DNA of 33,978 nt from an uncultured bacterium (GCA_946061355.1 CAMGRE010000002.1:1-33978), one strand, 5' to 3'. Positions 7,810 to 17,106 are shown, counted from the first letter of the stretch. Notes: generated from the sequence alone by a model not told the origin. A program made the numbers and translations.

Positions 7810-9675
7810 ATGGGAACAGTTATGAAAGAAAGGAAGAGATACGGGGCAGCTTTGTCTCTGGGAGGATTTCTCCTCTGTCCCGCGTTGACTCTTATTTTAA
7901 TAGAATGTTACACGCATAATCCCTTTGGGACGATGCAGCCGGTAATGGCAGTATGGGTGCTGAATCTGGTGTTTTACTGGATGACGGCACTCTTTTTCCT
8001 GTTACTCATCGGACAACTCCGCTTTGCACTGATGGCAGAGACCGTCCTGGCAATGGTGGTGGGACTGGCAAATTATTATGTATTGGCATTCCGTTCCTCG
8101 CCTATTCTGCCGTGGGATATCTATTCATTCCGCACGGCGGCGAGCGTTGCGGATAATTTCAGTTATGCGCTTCCGGGCAAGGTGTGGCTGGTCCTTGCGG
8201 GATTTGTGCTACTGCTCGCGGCAGAGTGGTTCCTGCCTGGAAGGATCATCACATGGAAAAGGGGCTGGAGGCGTCGTCTTGCCTGTCTGGGTGTCTGCTG
8301 CCTGTTGATCTCGGGCTTTACGACATTGCTGCATCAGCCTGCGGTGGTGTCAGGGCTGAAGCTGTATGACAAACTGTTTACGCCGGACGCGATGCAGAGG
8401 CGGAACGGCTGTGCAGTGGCATTCCTGATGGAACTGAAATATCTGATCGTGGAGAAGCCCGAGGGTTACGATGCGCAGATGGCGGCAGAGATTCTGGGTA
8501 GCTACGGGGAAGAGGTCGGCACGGATGTCATGGGCAGTGCTAACGGCCCGGACGGGAATGCCGGGGGTGTGAATGCTGCGGGCAGTCCGGATGTTACAGA
8601 CAACAAGCCGAATATCATCGTGGTCATGAATGAAGCATTCTCTGATATGGGAGTGATCGGGGAACTGGATACAGGCAGAGATTACGTTCCGTTCCTGCAC
8701 GAACTGCAGCAGGGGGCGGACAATACCATAACGGGAACGCTGCATGTATCCGTGCTGGGAGGAAATACCGCAAACACCGAATTTGAGTTCCTTACGGGAA
8801 GTTCCATGGCATTTTTCCCGGAGGGAAGCATTCCCTACCAGCAGTATATCCGTGGCGAGCTTCCGTCGATGGCTTCCGAACTGAAAGCACAGGGGTATGA
8901 GACGGTTGCCATGCACCCTTACCATGCGTCCGGCTGGAGTCGGAATAAGGTCTATCCGTGGTTCGGATTTGACAGGATGGTTTTCCTGAATGAATTTGAA
9001 AATCCGGAATATATTAGAAAATATGTGAGTGACAAGAGTGATTATGATAAGATCATTGAGATTTATGAGCAGAAGGATCCGGAGAAGCCATTGTTCCTGT
9101 TCAATGTGACTATGCAGAATCACGGCGGTTACGGGCAGAGCTTTGATAACTTCACTCCTAATATCACTGCAGAGGAAATAAAATCACAATCGTTATCTGA
9201 TTATCTGTCGCTGATTTCCATATCGGACAGCCAGTTCCGGCGGCTGATCAGTTACTTTGCAGCACAGGATGAGGATACCATGATTGTGATGTTTGGAGAT
9301 CATCAGCCGAATGACAGTGTTGCGAATCCGATCTGGAGGGCAAACGCGGTCGATCCGGGCGAACTTTCGCAGGAGCAGGAGGCAAGCCGGTATGAGGTGC
9401 CGTTTGTCATTTGGGCGAATTTTGATATCGGTGAGAGCAATGACGGGAATCTGAGCGTGAATTATCTGGCGGGAGAGGTTCTGCGTCAGGCGGGACTACC
9501 TCTCTCTCCTTACAGATCTTACCTGGAAGCGCTACAGCGGGAATATCCGGTGATCAGTGCGCGTCAGATACTGGACGATGAGGGAAATACGGTCGGACAG
9601 GACGAAAAGGAAGCGCTGGATAAACTGAGAGAGTATCAGCAGATTCAGTATTATATGATGTTTGACAGAAAGTAA
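7810..9675 (+). CDS. LTA-synthase-like membrane phosphotransferase (sulfatase fold)
   Basis: A 621-residue membrane enzyme. Five hydrophobic segments lie at about 13-33, 47-68, 72-94, 123-142 and 155-172; the rest is an extracytoplasmic sulfatase-fold domain (about 265-575). Compared with LtaS, the metal and nucleophile residues are present: E275 in NEAFSDMG, T320 in GGNTANTEFEFLTG and D497-H498 in FGDHQPND; NVTMQNHGGYG is also typical. Such enzymes move glycerol phosphate from phosphatidylglycerol to a surface polymer or glycolipid. Its exact acceptor cannot be told. A second ATG at 7822 is an equally possible start, since neither has a strong ribosome site. It is followed within 4 bases by the YfhO-like gene, so the two are probably one unit. 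Confidence 0.87.
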   Translation: MGTVMKERKRYGAALSLGGFLLCPALTLILIECYTHNPFGTMQPVMAVWVLNLVFYWMTALFFLLLIGQLRFALMAETVLAMVVGLANYYVLAFRSSPILPWDIYSFRTAASVADNFSYALPGKVWLVLAGFVLLLAAEWFLPGRIITWKRGWRRRLACLGVCCLLISGFTTLLHQPAVVSGLKLYDKLFTPDAMQRRNGCAVAFLMELKYLIVEKPEGYDAQMAAEILGSYGEEVGTDVMGSANGPDGNAGGVNAAGSPDVTDNKPNIIVVMNEAFSDMGVIGELDTGRDYVPFLHELQQGADNTITGTLHVSVLGGNTANTEFEFLTGSSMAFFPEGSIPYQQYIRGELPSMASELKAQGYETVAMHPYHASGWSRNKVYPWFGFDRMVFLNEFENPEYIRKYVSDKSDYDKIIEIYEQKDPEKPLFLFNVTMQNHGGYGQSFDNFTPNITAEEIKSQSLSDYLSLISISDSQFRRLISYFAAQDEDTMIVMFGDHQPNDSVANPIWRANAVDPGELSQEQEASRYEVPFVIWANFDIGESNDGNLSVNYLAGEVLRQAGLPLSPYRSYLEALQREYPVISARQILDDEGNTVGQDEKEALDKLREYQQIQYYMMFDRK

Positions 9676-9679
9676 CAGG

Positions 9680-12223
9680 ATGCGAAGTAAGATGACTGCA
9701 GGGTTGACAGAATGGTATAATGCGATAAAGAAAAAGGCAGACGGCGCGAGTAGGGAGAGAGTTCCCATTTTGCTGGCTTTCCTGATCCCTGTGGCGGTGA
9801 TGACTGCAGTGATCATCATCAATGAGATTTATCCCTTTGGGGACAGGTGTTTTCTCAGGGTGGATATGTACAATCAGTACATGCCCTTTTTCACGGAATT
9901 CCACAGAAAGCTGCGGCAGGGCGGTAGCCTGCTCTTTTCCTGGCATGCCGGACTTGGGGCAAACTTTGTGGGTTTGTATGCGTATTATCTGGCAAGTCCG
10001 ATGAACTGGCTGCTGATTCTGTGTCCGGAAGAATATATCATAGAATTTATGACGATCCTGATCGTGATTAAGATTGGTCTGTGCGGTCTCACTTTCGGCT
10101 GGTATCTGCGTCGTCATTTTCGCACCGACAGTTATGCAGTGTCGATCTTTGCCGTTCTGTATGCGTTGTCCGGTTACATGGCAGCATATAACTGGAATAT
10201 CATGTGGCTGGACTGCATTGCGCTGACACCGCTCGTAATCCTCGGACTGGAGGAACTGGTGAAGCGCGGGAGGTGCAGGTTATACTGTATTTCCCTTGCA
10301 TTCTGCATTTTGACAAATTATTATATCTCGATTTTACTGTGCGCCTTTCTCGTATTGTATTTTTGTGTGCTTTTAGTTTCGCATCCGTTACAAAAGTATG
10401 GACGGGTGATCAAAAATTTCACATGTTATTCCTTGCTGGCGGGTGGTATGGCAGGGGCTGTTCTGATTCCCGGCACACTGGCTCTTCGTTCAACAAAGTT
10501 TGATCAGATCGATTTTCCAAATGAAATTAAATTTTATTTTAACATCTTCCAAATTTTGGCAAGACACTGTATCAATGTCGCGACGGAGATCCGGAATGAC
10601 CACTGGCCGAACATTTACTGTGGTGCACTTGTCCTTTTGCTGATTCCTCTCTATGTATGCTGCAGGAAGATATCCTGGAGAGAAAAGCTGCCAAGGCTCC
10701 TGTTGCTGGCCTTTTTCCTGCTTAGTTTCAGCATGAATCTCCTGAATTTTATCTGGCATGGACTCAATTATCCGGACAGTCTTCCGGCCAGACAGTCCTT
10801 TCTCTATATTTTCCTTGTTCTTGTCATGTCCTATGAAGCGTTTGTACATTTGCATGAGCTCAGGACACCGCTGCTGTTTTTGACAGTGGGAGGTACGGTT
10901 CTGTTTGTGTATCTGTGCAGCCGCTTTGTTAAAAACGAAGATTTCTCCGCAGGAAGTTTTGTGTTTACGATGGTATATCTCGTGGTATACGGGCTGATTC
11001 TGTATTGGAATAAGGGCGGAGGGCTAAAGAAGCCTATGATGTTAGCGCTCCTGTTTGGTCTGGTGATCACGGAGACTTTCATGAATACGCTGAATACGAG
11101 TGTGCCTACGACCAGCAGATCGAAATACCGTTCCGACTTTGAGGCAAACAAAGCGCTTCTTGAAGAACTTGATCATGTGGCAGATCCCTTTTACCGGATT
11201 GAAGAATTCGGCAGGATGACGAAGAATGATGGCATGCTTGCCGGTTTTCCGACGGCGACAATGTTTTCCTCTACCACAAATGCGGATATGGCACATCTGT
11301 ACAGGCGCCTTGGCATGAGCAGCAGTAAGGTGTTCTACAGTTATGAGGGGGCAACGCCGTTGTCATCGGCGCTCCTTTCCGTGGATTATATGTTTTCCGA
11401 CAGTCTGGAGATCACGGATGATTTCCATGAGCTGGTGGAACAGAAAGAGGGAAATTATCTGTACAGGAATAAGTTTTCCCTGCCGGTCGGCTACATGATG
11501 CCGGCAGAACTGGAGGAAAACTGGGATCTTGAGACGGGGACTCCGGTGGAGGTGCAGAACAGTCTGGTTCGTGCCCTCGGTATCGACGAAGCATTGTTCA
11601 GACCGCTTGAAGTGAGTTCCACGGGCAATGACGCGGAGATCCATGTGGAGGAAGGGTGTTACGTCTATGCGTTCACGCATGACTCTAAGACGAGGGATCT
11701 GATCGCTGATGTGAACGGGGTTGAAAAGAAATATGAAAAGGTGGATTACCCTCATATCATCGACCTGGGCTGGTGCGACGGTGACAGCGATATCTGGATT
11801 ACGCAGACCGGAACCAAACGGAGCGGCGACCATTCACTGGAACTGCAGGCATACGAATTGGATCTGTATACCCTGCGGAAAGCGATCCACAGACTGGGCG
11901 GAAATCCTTTTGCGGTAGAGGAAGTAAAAGATACGTATCTGCGGGGAACCATAGATGTAAGGCAGGCAGGGCTTATGGCGACATCCATACCGTCCGAGAC
12001 CGGTTGGAGTGTGAAGGTGGACGGTGCGCCCGTCCGGATCACGCCGTTTGCGGCGGGAGCCATGATCGGCGTGGAACTGTCAGAAGGCTGGCACACGGTG
12101 GAATTTACCTACCGTGCGCCCGGTATCGTGATCGGAGCAATTGTCAGTGCGGTGAGCATTGGTCTGTTTGCGCTGCTCGATCATCATGACAGAAAGCAGC
12201 GGCGAAGAAAAGCGGCAGTGTGA
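9680..12223 (+). CDS. YfhO-family multi-pass membrane protein
   Basis: A protein of about 847 residues. Roughly the first half holds a dozen membrane segments; a large extracytoplasmic part (about 470-800) and one last membrane segment (VIGAIVSAVSIGLFALL) with a basic tail follow. The early motif RVDMYNQYMPFF, after the first membrane segment, is typical of YfhO proteins, GT-C-like proteins linked in Firmicutes to glycosylation of teichoic acids. The sugar and acceptor are unknown. The first ATG after the previous stop (9680) is used; a TTG at 9662 and an ATG at 9692 are alternatives, none with a clear ribosome site. Its 3' end overlaps the convergent gene by 80 bases. Confidence 0.85.
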   Translation: MRSKMTAGLTEWYNAIKKKADGASRERVPILLAFLIPVAVMTAVIIINEIYPFGDRCFLRVDMYNQYMPFFTEFHRKLRQGGSLLFSWHAGLGANFVGLYAYYLASPMNWLLILCPEEYIIEFMTILIVIKIGLCGLTFGWYLRRHFRTDSYAVSIFAVLYALSGYMAAYNWNIMWLDCIALTPLVILGLEELVKRGRCRLYCISLAFCILTNYYISILLCAFLVLYFCVLLVSHPLQKYGRVIKNFTCYSLLAGGMAGAVLIPGTLALRSTKFDQIDFPNEIKFYFNIFQILARHCINVATEIRNDHWPNIYCGALVLLLIPLYVCCRKISWREKLPRLLLLAFFLLSFSMNLLNFIWHGLNYPDSLPARQSFLYIFLVLVMSYEAFVHLHELRTPLLFLTVGGTVLFVYLCSRFVKNEDFSAGSFVFTMVYLVVYGLILYWNKGGGLKKPMMLALLFGLVITETFMNTLNTSVPTTSRSKYRSDFEANKALLEELDHVADPFYRIEEFGRMTKNDGMLAGFPTATMFSSTTNADMAHLYRRLGMSSSKVFYSYEGATPLSSALLSVDYMFSDSLEITDDFHELVEQKEGNYLYRNKFSLPVGYMMPAELEENWDLETGTPVEVQNSLVRALGIDEALFRPLEVSSTGNDAEIHVEEGCYVYAFTHDSKTRDLIADVNGVEKKYEKVDYPHIIDLGWCDGDSDIWITQTGTKRSGDHSLELQAYELDLYTLRKAIHRLGGNPFAVEEVKDTYLRGTIDVRQAGLMATSIPSETGWSVKVDGAPVRITPFAAGAMIGVELSEGWHTVEFTYRAPGIVIGAIVSAVSIGLFALLDHHDRKQRRRKAAV

Positions 12224-13904
12224 GGATCATGGAGTACGCATAGCGGAACTCATTGTAGACCGGCGTTGCAACAAACAGTGTTGCCATGATGGCCGCATTC
12301 GGCACAAAGACAGCCAGAGTGCGGTAGGATCTGCCTGCAAATAACTTCCCGGCAAAGAGGATTGCCAGCCAGAACAGCGCTCCCGGACTGAAGAGCAGTC
12401 CGTATACAGGAACCATATCCTGCAGTTTAAATACAATTTCTTTGATCTTGACAGTGAGAGGATTCCGGAAAATGGGCCTCTCATGCAAGCCATATTCATT
12501 CTCTGCGATTCCTTCATTGGAACCGATCAGATTCGGCACATCCGGATACCAGTACCCTTTCGTGGCGTCCACGTAGCCCCTGAAATAAGCAGCCGGATGT
12601 TCGATGCCAAAACGAATCCATAATTTGAGATAGTCACCTTTGTGGGAGGCGAGATATTCCTGATCGCCCTCCCTGACCAGATTCTTGATATTGTCCGAGC
12701 AGTAAGGATAGTACACATCAGCGATTTTTTCCGTATCTACAATTTGATTCCAGAGTCTGTCATCCTCCTCCAATACCGATTCTTTGTCCGCATAAACTCT
12801 GGCGGCAAGCTGGACGGGAATGGACAGAGACTCTACAAAGTCCGGCTGTGCGACATGGCAGGCGTTCATCACAGGAATTTTTATAATCAGAACCGCCGCT
12901 AAGATCAACAAATTTAACGGCACATGGATCTTCCATTGCCTGCGCAGCAGAAACAGTACGATAGGAAGTGTCACAAGAAATGCATACCATCCGTTGGAGC
13001 GCAGGAGACACATGCCGATGCCTGACAGTACATACAAAGCGCCGTCGAAGGTACGGCAGGCAAAGCGCTCTCTGTCAAGGAATCTGAGGAGCGCACACGA
13101 GTACAGGAGTACCATGCCGCTGAACAGGATATCCTTCCACATTGTGACGGCATAGATGCCGTTGTAGGGCAGGATGGCATAAAAGGCGAGAACGACCATA
13201 CAGACACCGGTTTTTACGTTCAGTTTAACAAGCGTCCCCATCAGATAGGCGTAGATCCCCGCCAGAACACACATCTGGAAGATCGTATACAGCCCGAGCC
13301 CGATGATCGGGTCGTGCGTGAGCATGCAGCCTGCTTCATAGAACAGGCGGATGATCTGCGTGTGTACCCAGGGGTGATGATTGCTGTAGGGAAGCGCTCC
13401 GATGATCTGCCCATACTGATTCAGACTGTCCACGGTCATCACGCCGGGGAAATTGGTAATCAGATACGGGAGCCAGCAGACCAGACAGACAATAAAGGTA
13501 ATTGTCGGGAGATGGGGCCTGCAGGAGCCGCAGAACTTCCATTGCTCTGACACGAGATAAAGGCTGAGCACCAGCGCATAGAAGAGGAAGAACAGCCCGA
13601 GCCCGATGATGATCAGATGGGCCAGCCGGAACAATTTATTCTCCAGACCGGATAGCAGCCGTTCGTTGTCGCCGATCAGTGTAAATAACGTAAACACAAA
13701 CGAAATGATAACGGAAGTTATCTTATAAGAGCGCGGAGCGCAGGCAGCCTGTTCCCAGCGGAAAAACCGGTCATACAACAAAAATGAGCCCGCAAAGAAG
13801 ATGAGCGTGAACATCTGTAGCGTGGAAATGCTGCAGGCTCTCTGTGCCGCCCAGGTAGAAAGCAGGGATATGATGATAACGTACAGTCTGTTGTTTTTTT
13901 GCAT
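12144..13904 (-). CDS. DUF6020-like multi-pass membrane protein, possible GT-C glycosyltransferase
   Basis: A 586-residue protein with about a dozen membrane segments. The segment FPGVMTVDSLNQ (residues 152-163) followed by SNHHPWVHT (174-182) is characteristic of the DUF6020 family; an aspartate (D159) just outside a membrane helix resembles the catalytic aspartate of GT-C enzymes that use lipid-linked sugars. A soluble stretch lies at about 350-480. The substrate is unknown; the neighbouring LTA-synthase-like and YfhO-like genes suggest surface-polymer work. It converges on the YfhO gene with an 80-base tail overlap, so the last 26 codons of both proteins share DNA. No terminator separates them. 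Confidence 0.78.
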   Translation of the reverse strand: MQKNNRLYVIIISLLSTWAAQRACSISTLQMFTLIFFAGSFLLYDRFFRWEQAACAPRSYKITSVIISFVFTLFTLIGDNERLLSGLENKLFRLAHLIIIGLGLFFLFYALVLSLYLVSEQWKFCGSCRPHLPTITFIVCLVCWLPYLITNFPGVMTVDSLNQYGQIIGALPYSNHHPWVHTQIIRLFYEAGCMLTHDPIIGLGLYTIFQMCVLAGIYAYLMGTLVKLNVKTGVCMVVLAFYAILPYNGIYAVTMWKDILFSGMVLLYSCALLRFLDRERFACRTFDGALYVLSGIGMCLLRSNGWYAFLVTLPIVLFLLRRQWKIHVPLNLLILAAVLIIKIPVMNACHVAQPDFVESLSIPVQLAARVYADKESVLEEDDRLWNQIVDTEKIADVYYPYCSDNIKNLVREGDQEYLASHKGDYLKLWIRFGIEHPAAYFRGYVDATKGYWYPDVPNLIGSNEGIAENEYGLHERPIFRNPLTVKIKEIVFKLQDMVPVYGLLFSPGALFWLAILFAGKLFAGRSYRTLAVFVPNAAIMATLFVATPVYNEFRYAYSMILTLPLFFAAAFCHDDRAAQTDQCSPH

Positions 13905-13942
13905 GCTGATACACTCCGTTACAATATTTGATACGACTATTT

Positions 13943-13966
13943 ATGAAACGATGAAACGATGAAACG
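13943..13966. repeat. Three tandem copies of an 8-bp unit
   Basis: ATGAAACG occurs three times in direct succession (13943-13950, 13951-13958, 13959-13966) in the divergent gap between the DUF6020-like gene and the small gene at 14042. The copies are exact. The repeat lies 39 bases upstream of the minus-strand start and 75 bases upstream of the plus-strand start. Confidence 0.9.
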
Positions 13967-14041
13967 AATGCGGGAAGACCGCACCGGCAAAGGATAAATT
14001 TCACAATCATCTACATGTAAGATTACGAAAAGGAGAGAGGG

Positions 14042-14356
14042 ATGTCAATGAAAAAGTTAGGTATATTCAGCGCGCGGATCTACACAAAGACGGCGCAGGG
14101 AGAGTGGACTCTGCTCGGAAAGACCGGGGCGGAAGCGGAAGAGGGTGGCTGTGTGCTGACGATCCGCAGCGAGCACTACCGGCTGTCGGGCACAGGGGAA
14201 TTCCTCGTCAGACCTTCCGCACTGTGGCTGCATCTGAGACGCGGGGAACCGGTAAAGCTGTGCTGCCTGCATCTGAGCGCCGTCACGGAACTTAAGAGGG
14301 AGATTAGATTTGCTGTTGTCAGGAATGAGGCGGGAGAGTATCTGAGGATATTGTAA
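14042..14356 (+). CDS. Small protein of unknown function
   Basis: A 104-residue protein with no signal peptide or membrane segment, so probably cytoplasmic. I do not recognise a family. Alternating hydrophobic residues (KLGIFSARIYTK, CVLTIRSEHYRL, EIRFAVVRNEAGEYLRIL) suggest an all-beta fold. AGGAG at 14031-14035 is well spaced before the ATG at 14042, which supports real translation; a second ATG two codons on is possible. It lies before the response regulator gene but about 155 bases separate them. Confidence 0.6.
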   Translation: MSMKKLGIFSARIYTKTAQGEWTLLGKTGAEAEEGGCVLTIRSEHYRLSGTGEFLVRPSALWLHLRRGEPVKLCCLHLSAVTELKREIRFAVVRNEAGEYLRIL

Positions 14357-14511
14357 GGCGCGGAAAGGAAATGTTTTTCAGGGGAACTTTATGGCAGCAC
14401 ATATTTTTGGCAGAAGCAGATTTGTGTAGTAAAGAAAGAGAAAAAATGATAAAATTTTAAATGGAATTGATCCGCGAATACCAAAGGAAAATGTCCGGAA
14501 GGGGAACAAAA

Positions 14512-15300
14512 ATGGGATTGGAAATAGCGGTTTGCGATGACTGCGCTGCGGAACGGAAGAGTTTGATCAGAGAGATCTGCGGGAGCAGATATTATAAAAA
14601 AGATATGACGATCCACGAATTTGATGCAGGGGAAAAGCTGCTTGATGTGATGGAGCGTATCGCATTTGATGCTATTTTCCTGGATATCCAGATGGAAGGA
14701 ATGGATGGAAATGCGGCCGCACGTGAGATTCGCAAAAAGGACATTAACCTTGTGCTAGCATTTTATACAGGTTTTGCGGAGCCGTCTTCCTGCACCTTTG
14801 AAGTGCAGCCTTACCGGTATCTTATGAAAAATGCTTCGGAGGAACAGAAGCAGAAATCCGTGGATGAAGTGCTGGAAAAGGCAGAGTGTAACAGTGACGT
14901 GCCGCTACTCAAGGCGAGTATCGGGAGACGGCAGCTCTTTGTAAAAGCGAAAGATATTATTTATATTGAAAAGTATAAGCGATATACAAGGATTTATTTG
15001 CCGGAGCAGGCTTTGGGATTGTATCAGATCACCCGGGAGAAGGTCGAAGAGTATCCGGAAATAAAAGTGCAGGAGAAACTGTGTGATATTTATGAGAAAT
15101 TGAAGCGGTATGGTTTTGGATATCCGCATGACAGTTACATCATAAACTTTCATTTCCTGTGTGCCTGCACATCACAGACGCTGCAAATGGCAGGGATACA
15201 GAGTGTTTTCCCGATCGCGCGTAGCAAGGCGAAGGAGTTTCATGAGAGGAAGAATGCGTATTTCCGTTCTAAATATGCAGGGAGTGGCACGGCAGAATGA
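14512..15300 (+). CDS. LytTR-family response regulator (AgrA-like)
   Basis: A 262-residue regulator. The receiver domain (about 3-120) has the acidic pair D9-D10, the phospho-acceptor D58 in FLDIQM and lysine K106. The C-terminal LytTR DNA-binding domain (about 140-245) reads KAKDIIYIEKYKRYTRIYL and ends in PIARSKAKEFHE. The ATG at 14512 is chosen because GGAAGGGG lies just before it and the protein then begins at the receiver; an in-frame ATG at 14461 is probably too early. The stop overlaps the kinase ATG (ATGA), so the two are translationally coupled. After the switch strand the receiver reads LAFYTGFAE, slightly unusual but compatible with function. Confidence 0.9.
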   Translation: MGLEIAVCDDCAAERKSLIREICGSRYYKKDMTIHEFDAGEKLLDVMERIAFDAIFLDIQMEGMDGNAAAREIRKKDINLVLAFYTGFAEPSSCTFEVQPYRYLMKNASEEQKQKSVDEVLEKAECNSDVPLLKASIGRRQLFVKAKDIIYIEKYKRYTRIYLPEQALGLYQITREKVEEYPEIKVQEKLCDIYEKLKRYGFGYPHDSYIINFHFLCACTSQTLQMAGIQSVFPIARSKAKEFHERKNAYFRSKYAGSGTAE

Positions 15301-16604
15301 CAATGGCTTTATTTCATTTACTATTTTGCATTCTTGACATTTATATGTTTTTCCGCTTTTTTGCGTCCATGTTTCCGAAGCGGGGAAGTGTGAAAAGGCG
15401 GTGTGCGTATTCTGCTATTGTGGTGTGCGTCGCACTGTCAGTGAATTCGTTCGGGGTTACATGGCTGAATCTTGCCTTTATGCCCATTGTGCTTTTCTTT
15501 TATGCAATGATGGAATTTCGGATTTCCATAAGAAACAGTGCAGTCTATACGCTCATTTTTTATGCGATATTTGCCGGCGGGGAAACCGCGTTTGAGATTT
15601 TCCACCGCTTCCTTTCGGCCAATCAGATGTTCCCTGTTGTTTCCTGGATTACGGGAAACGGTGTTCCGCTTCTGATGATCGACTATATCTTCCGGTTTTT
15701 GTTCCTGCTTTTCATTGAACGTTTCACTAAGAAAATAGAGGCGGATCAGGATACGAATTTTTCCTGGTATCTGCTGATCACACCGATCGTGTCCATGCTG
15801 GTTCTGGCTACATTCATGTGCATGGAATTCCCGGAGGAAAAGGGAGTTCAGCTGCTGATCTGTATCGGTGCTTTTCTTTTGTACTTTTCCAATGCGGTCA
15901 TGTTCATTATTTTGGAGCGGTATACGGCGATCATGAACCGCATCCGGTGCGAGGAAGTGTATAAGGCGAAGCAGGAGATCAGCGAAGATCATCTGCAGAA
16001 CATGATCGGTCTGAATGAGAAGTACCGCTGTTATATGCACGATGTCCATGCGTACCTCAGTAATCTGCGGATCCTTGCGATGGATAACAGGAATCAGGAG
16101 ATTGTGCAGATCATCAATGAGATGGAGGGCGGGATTCAGGAGGAGATCGAAAATAAAGTCTACAGCGGAAATGCTGTCCTGAATGCAGTTCTGACGGAGC
16201 GAGCGGCAAGAGCGAACCGGGGCGGCATTGATATGCATATCTTTGTGGAAAATTTTCTGCGGTTGGATTTTATCTCTGATGCAGATATGATCTCCATGTT
16301 CGGCAATCTGCTGGACAATGCCCTTGAGGCGGCAGGGCAGTGTGAGGAAGGCAGCCGGAGTGTGGAAGCAAAGCTGTTCATGGGAAATGAATATATGCTT
16401 GTATTGTGCATCCGGAACAGTTTTGTGACACCGGTGCGATGGAGCGGCGATAAACTCCTGACGACGAAGCAGGATGACCGGATGCACGGGCTGGGAACCG
16501 GAATCGTGAAAAAACTGGCGGAGAAATACGGTGGGACGCTGAGCCTGCAGGAAGAGGGAAACATTTTTGTGACGACGCTGATGATTTCGGCGCAAAATAC
16601 CTGA
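15297..16604 (+). CDS. GHKL-type sensor histidine kinase (AgrC-like)
   Basis: A 435-residue kinase with six or so membrane segments over residues 1-205 and a cytoplasmic kinase part. The likely phospho-histidine is H248 in YMHDVHAYLSN, where most relatives have RHD. The N-box NLLDNALEA begins at N337, and the glycine box is GLGTGIVKKLAEKYGG near 400. It would phosphorylate the regulator encoded just upstream in response to an external signal. AgrC proteins sense cyclic peptides, but no agrB or agrD gene was found here, so the signal is unknown. Confidence 0.9.
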   Translation: MTMALFHLLFCILDIYMFFRFFASMFPKRGSVKRRCAYSAIVVCVALSVNSFGVTWLNLAFMPIVLFFYAMMEFRISIRNSAVYTLIFYAIFAGGETAFEIFHRFLSANQMFPVVSWITGNGVPLLMIDYIFRFLFLLFIERFTKKIEADQDTNFSWYLLITPIVSMLVLATFMCMEFPEEKGVQLLICIGAFLLYFSNAVMFIILERYTAIMNRIRCEEVYKAKQEISEDHLQNMIGLNEKYRCYMHDVHAYLSNLRILAMDNRNQEIVQIINEMEGGIQEEIENKVYSGNAVLNAVLTERAARANRGGIDMHIFVENFLRLDFISDADMISMFGNLLDNALEAAGQCEEGSRSVEAKLFMGNEYMLVLCIRNSFVTPVRWSGDKLLTTKQDDRMHGLGTGIVKKLAEKYGGTLSLQEEGNIFVTTLMISAQNT

Positions 16605-16676
16605 TAAGGTCTGCTATGGCAGATCATGACAAACCCAAAGTGCGGGTAACCGCAAAAATTGTTTGAGGTAGATTAA

Positions 16677-17054
16677 ATGAGACAGCAGAATAAAATAACG
16701 TCATTGGCAATATGTGCTGCAATCATTCTATTATTTTGTGGTTGCGGGAAAAATCCAATTACCGAATTCAGCGCCGATAACTGGAAGTCTGTAGAGCAGG
16801 ATCAACGCTATCATATGCTGGAGGATCTCTATGCGAAGGTTGAATTGATCGGAATGTCGGCAGATGAAGTTGAGGAATTATTGGGAAAGTATTCCATCAG
16901 TCATGAAGCATATCTAAGTGATGAGGGAAAGTATGATTATCACTGGGGATATGAGGTCAGAGATGACTGGTGGGAAGGATGTGAATATTTACTGATCAAT
17001 TTTAAAGATGACATCGTGGTTGACTATGAACTTGAATATGGAAGTGAACTTTAG
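16677..17054 (+). CDS. Small predicted lipoprotein
   Basis: A 125-residue protein. Residues 1-20 form a signal peptide ending in LLFCGCG, so lipid attachment at one of the two cysteines is likely. The segment LIGMSADEVEELLG resembles the helix-turn motif of SmpA/BamE-like small lipoproteins, followed by a beta-rich end; this is a structural resemblance only. The C-terminal part is notably acidic. It follows the kinase gene by 72 bases with no terminator between them and is closed by a strong terminator, so it may be the last gene of the two-component operon. Confidence 0.7.
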   Translation: MRQQNKITSLAICAAIILLFCGCGKNPITEFSADNWKSVEQDQRYHMLEDLYAKVELIGMSADEVEELLGKYSISHEAYLSDEGKYDYHWGYEVRDDWWEGCEYLLINFKDDIVVDYELEYGSEL

Positions 17055-17061
17055 ATCATTT

Positions 17062-17106
17062 GAAGTGACTCTGCATTATTACAAATGCAGGATCACTTCT
17101 TTTTTT
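17062..17106 (+). terminator. Rho-independent terminator after the small lipoprotein gene
   Basis: GAAGTGA (17062 on) pairs with TCACTTC, and inside it CTGCAT pairs with ATGCAG around a short loop; a run of seven T follows directly. It ends the unit that starts at 14512. Confidence 0.88.

Noticed and set aside
8537..8600. Gly/Asn/Asp-rich stretch of the LTA-synthase-like gene as a frameshift
   Set aside because: The frame continues cleanly into conserved motifs on both sides, so it is a flexible linker between membrane and catalytic parts.
13943..13966. CRISPR-like array
   Set aside because: The units are only 8 bases and directly adjacent, without spacers; it is a simple tandem repeat.
15438..16595. 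Long open frame on the minus strand opposite the kinase gene
   Set aside because: It lies wholly within a recognised kinase gene and its product is a Cys/His/Arg-rich low-quality sequence without motifs.
16605..16676. AgrD-like signal peptide gene after the kinase
   Set aside because: The 72-base gap has no start with a ribosome site and no Cys-containing short peptide.
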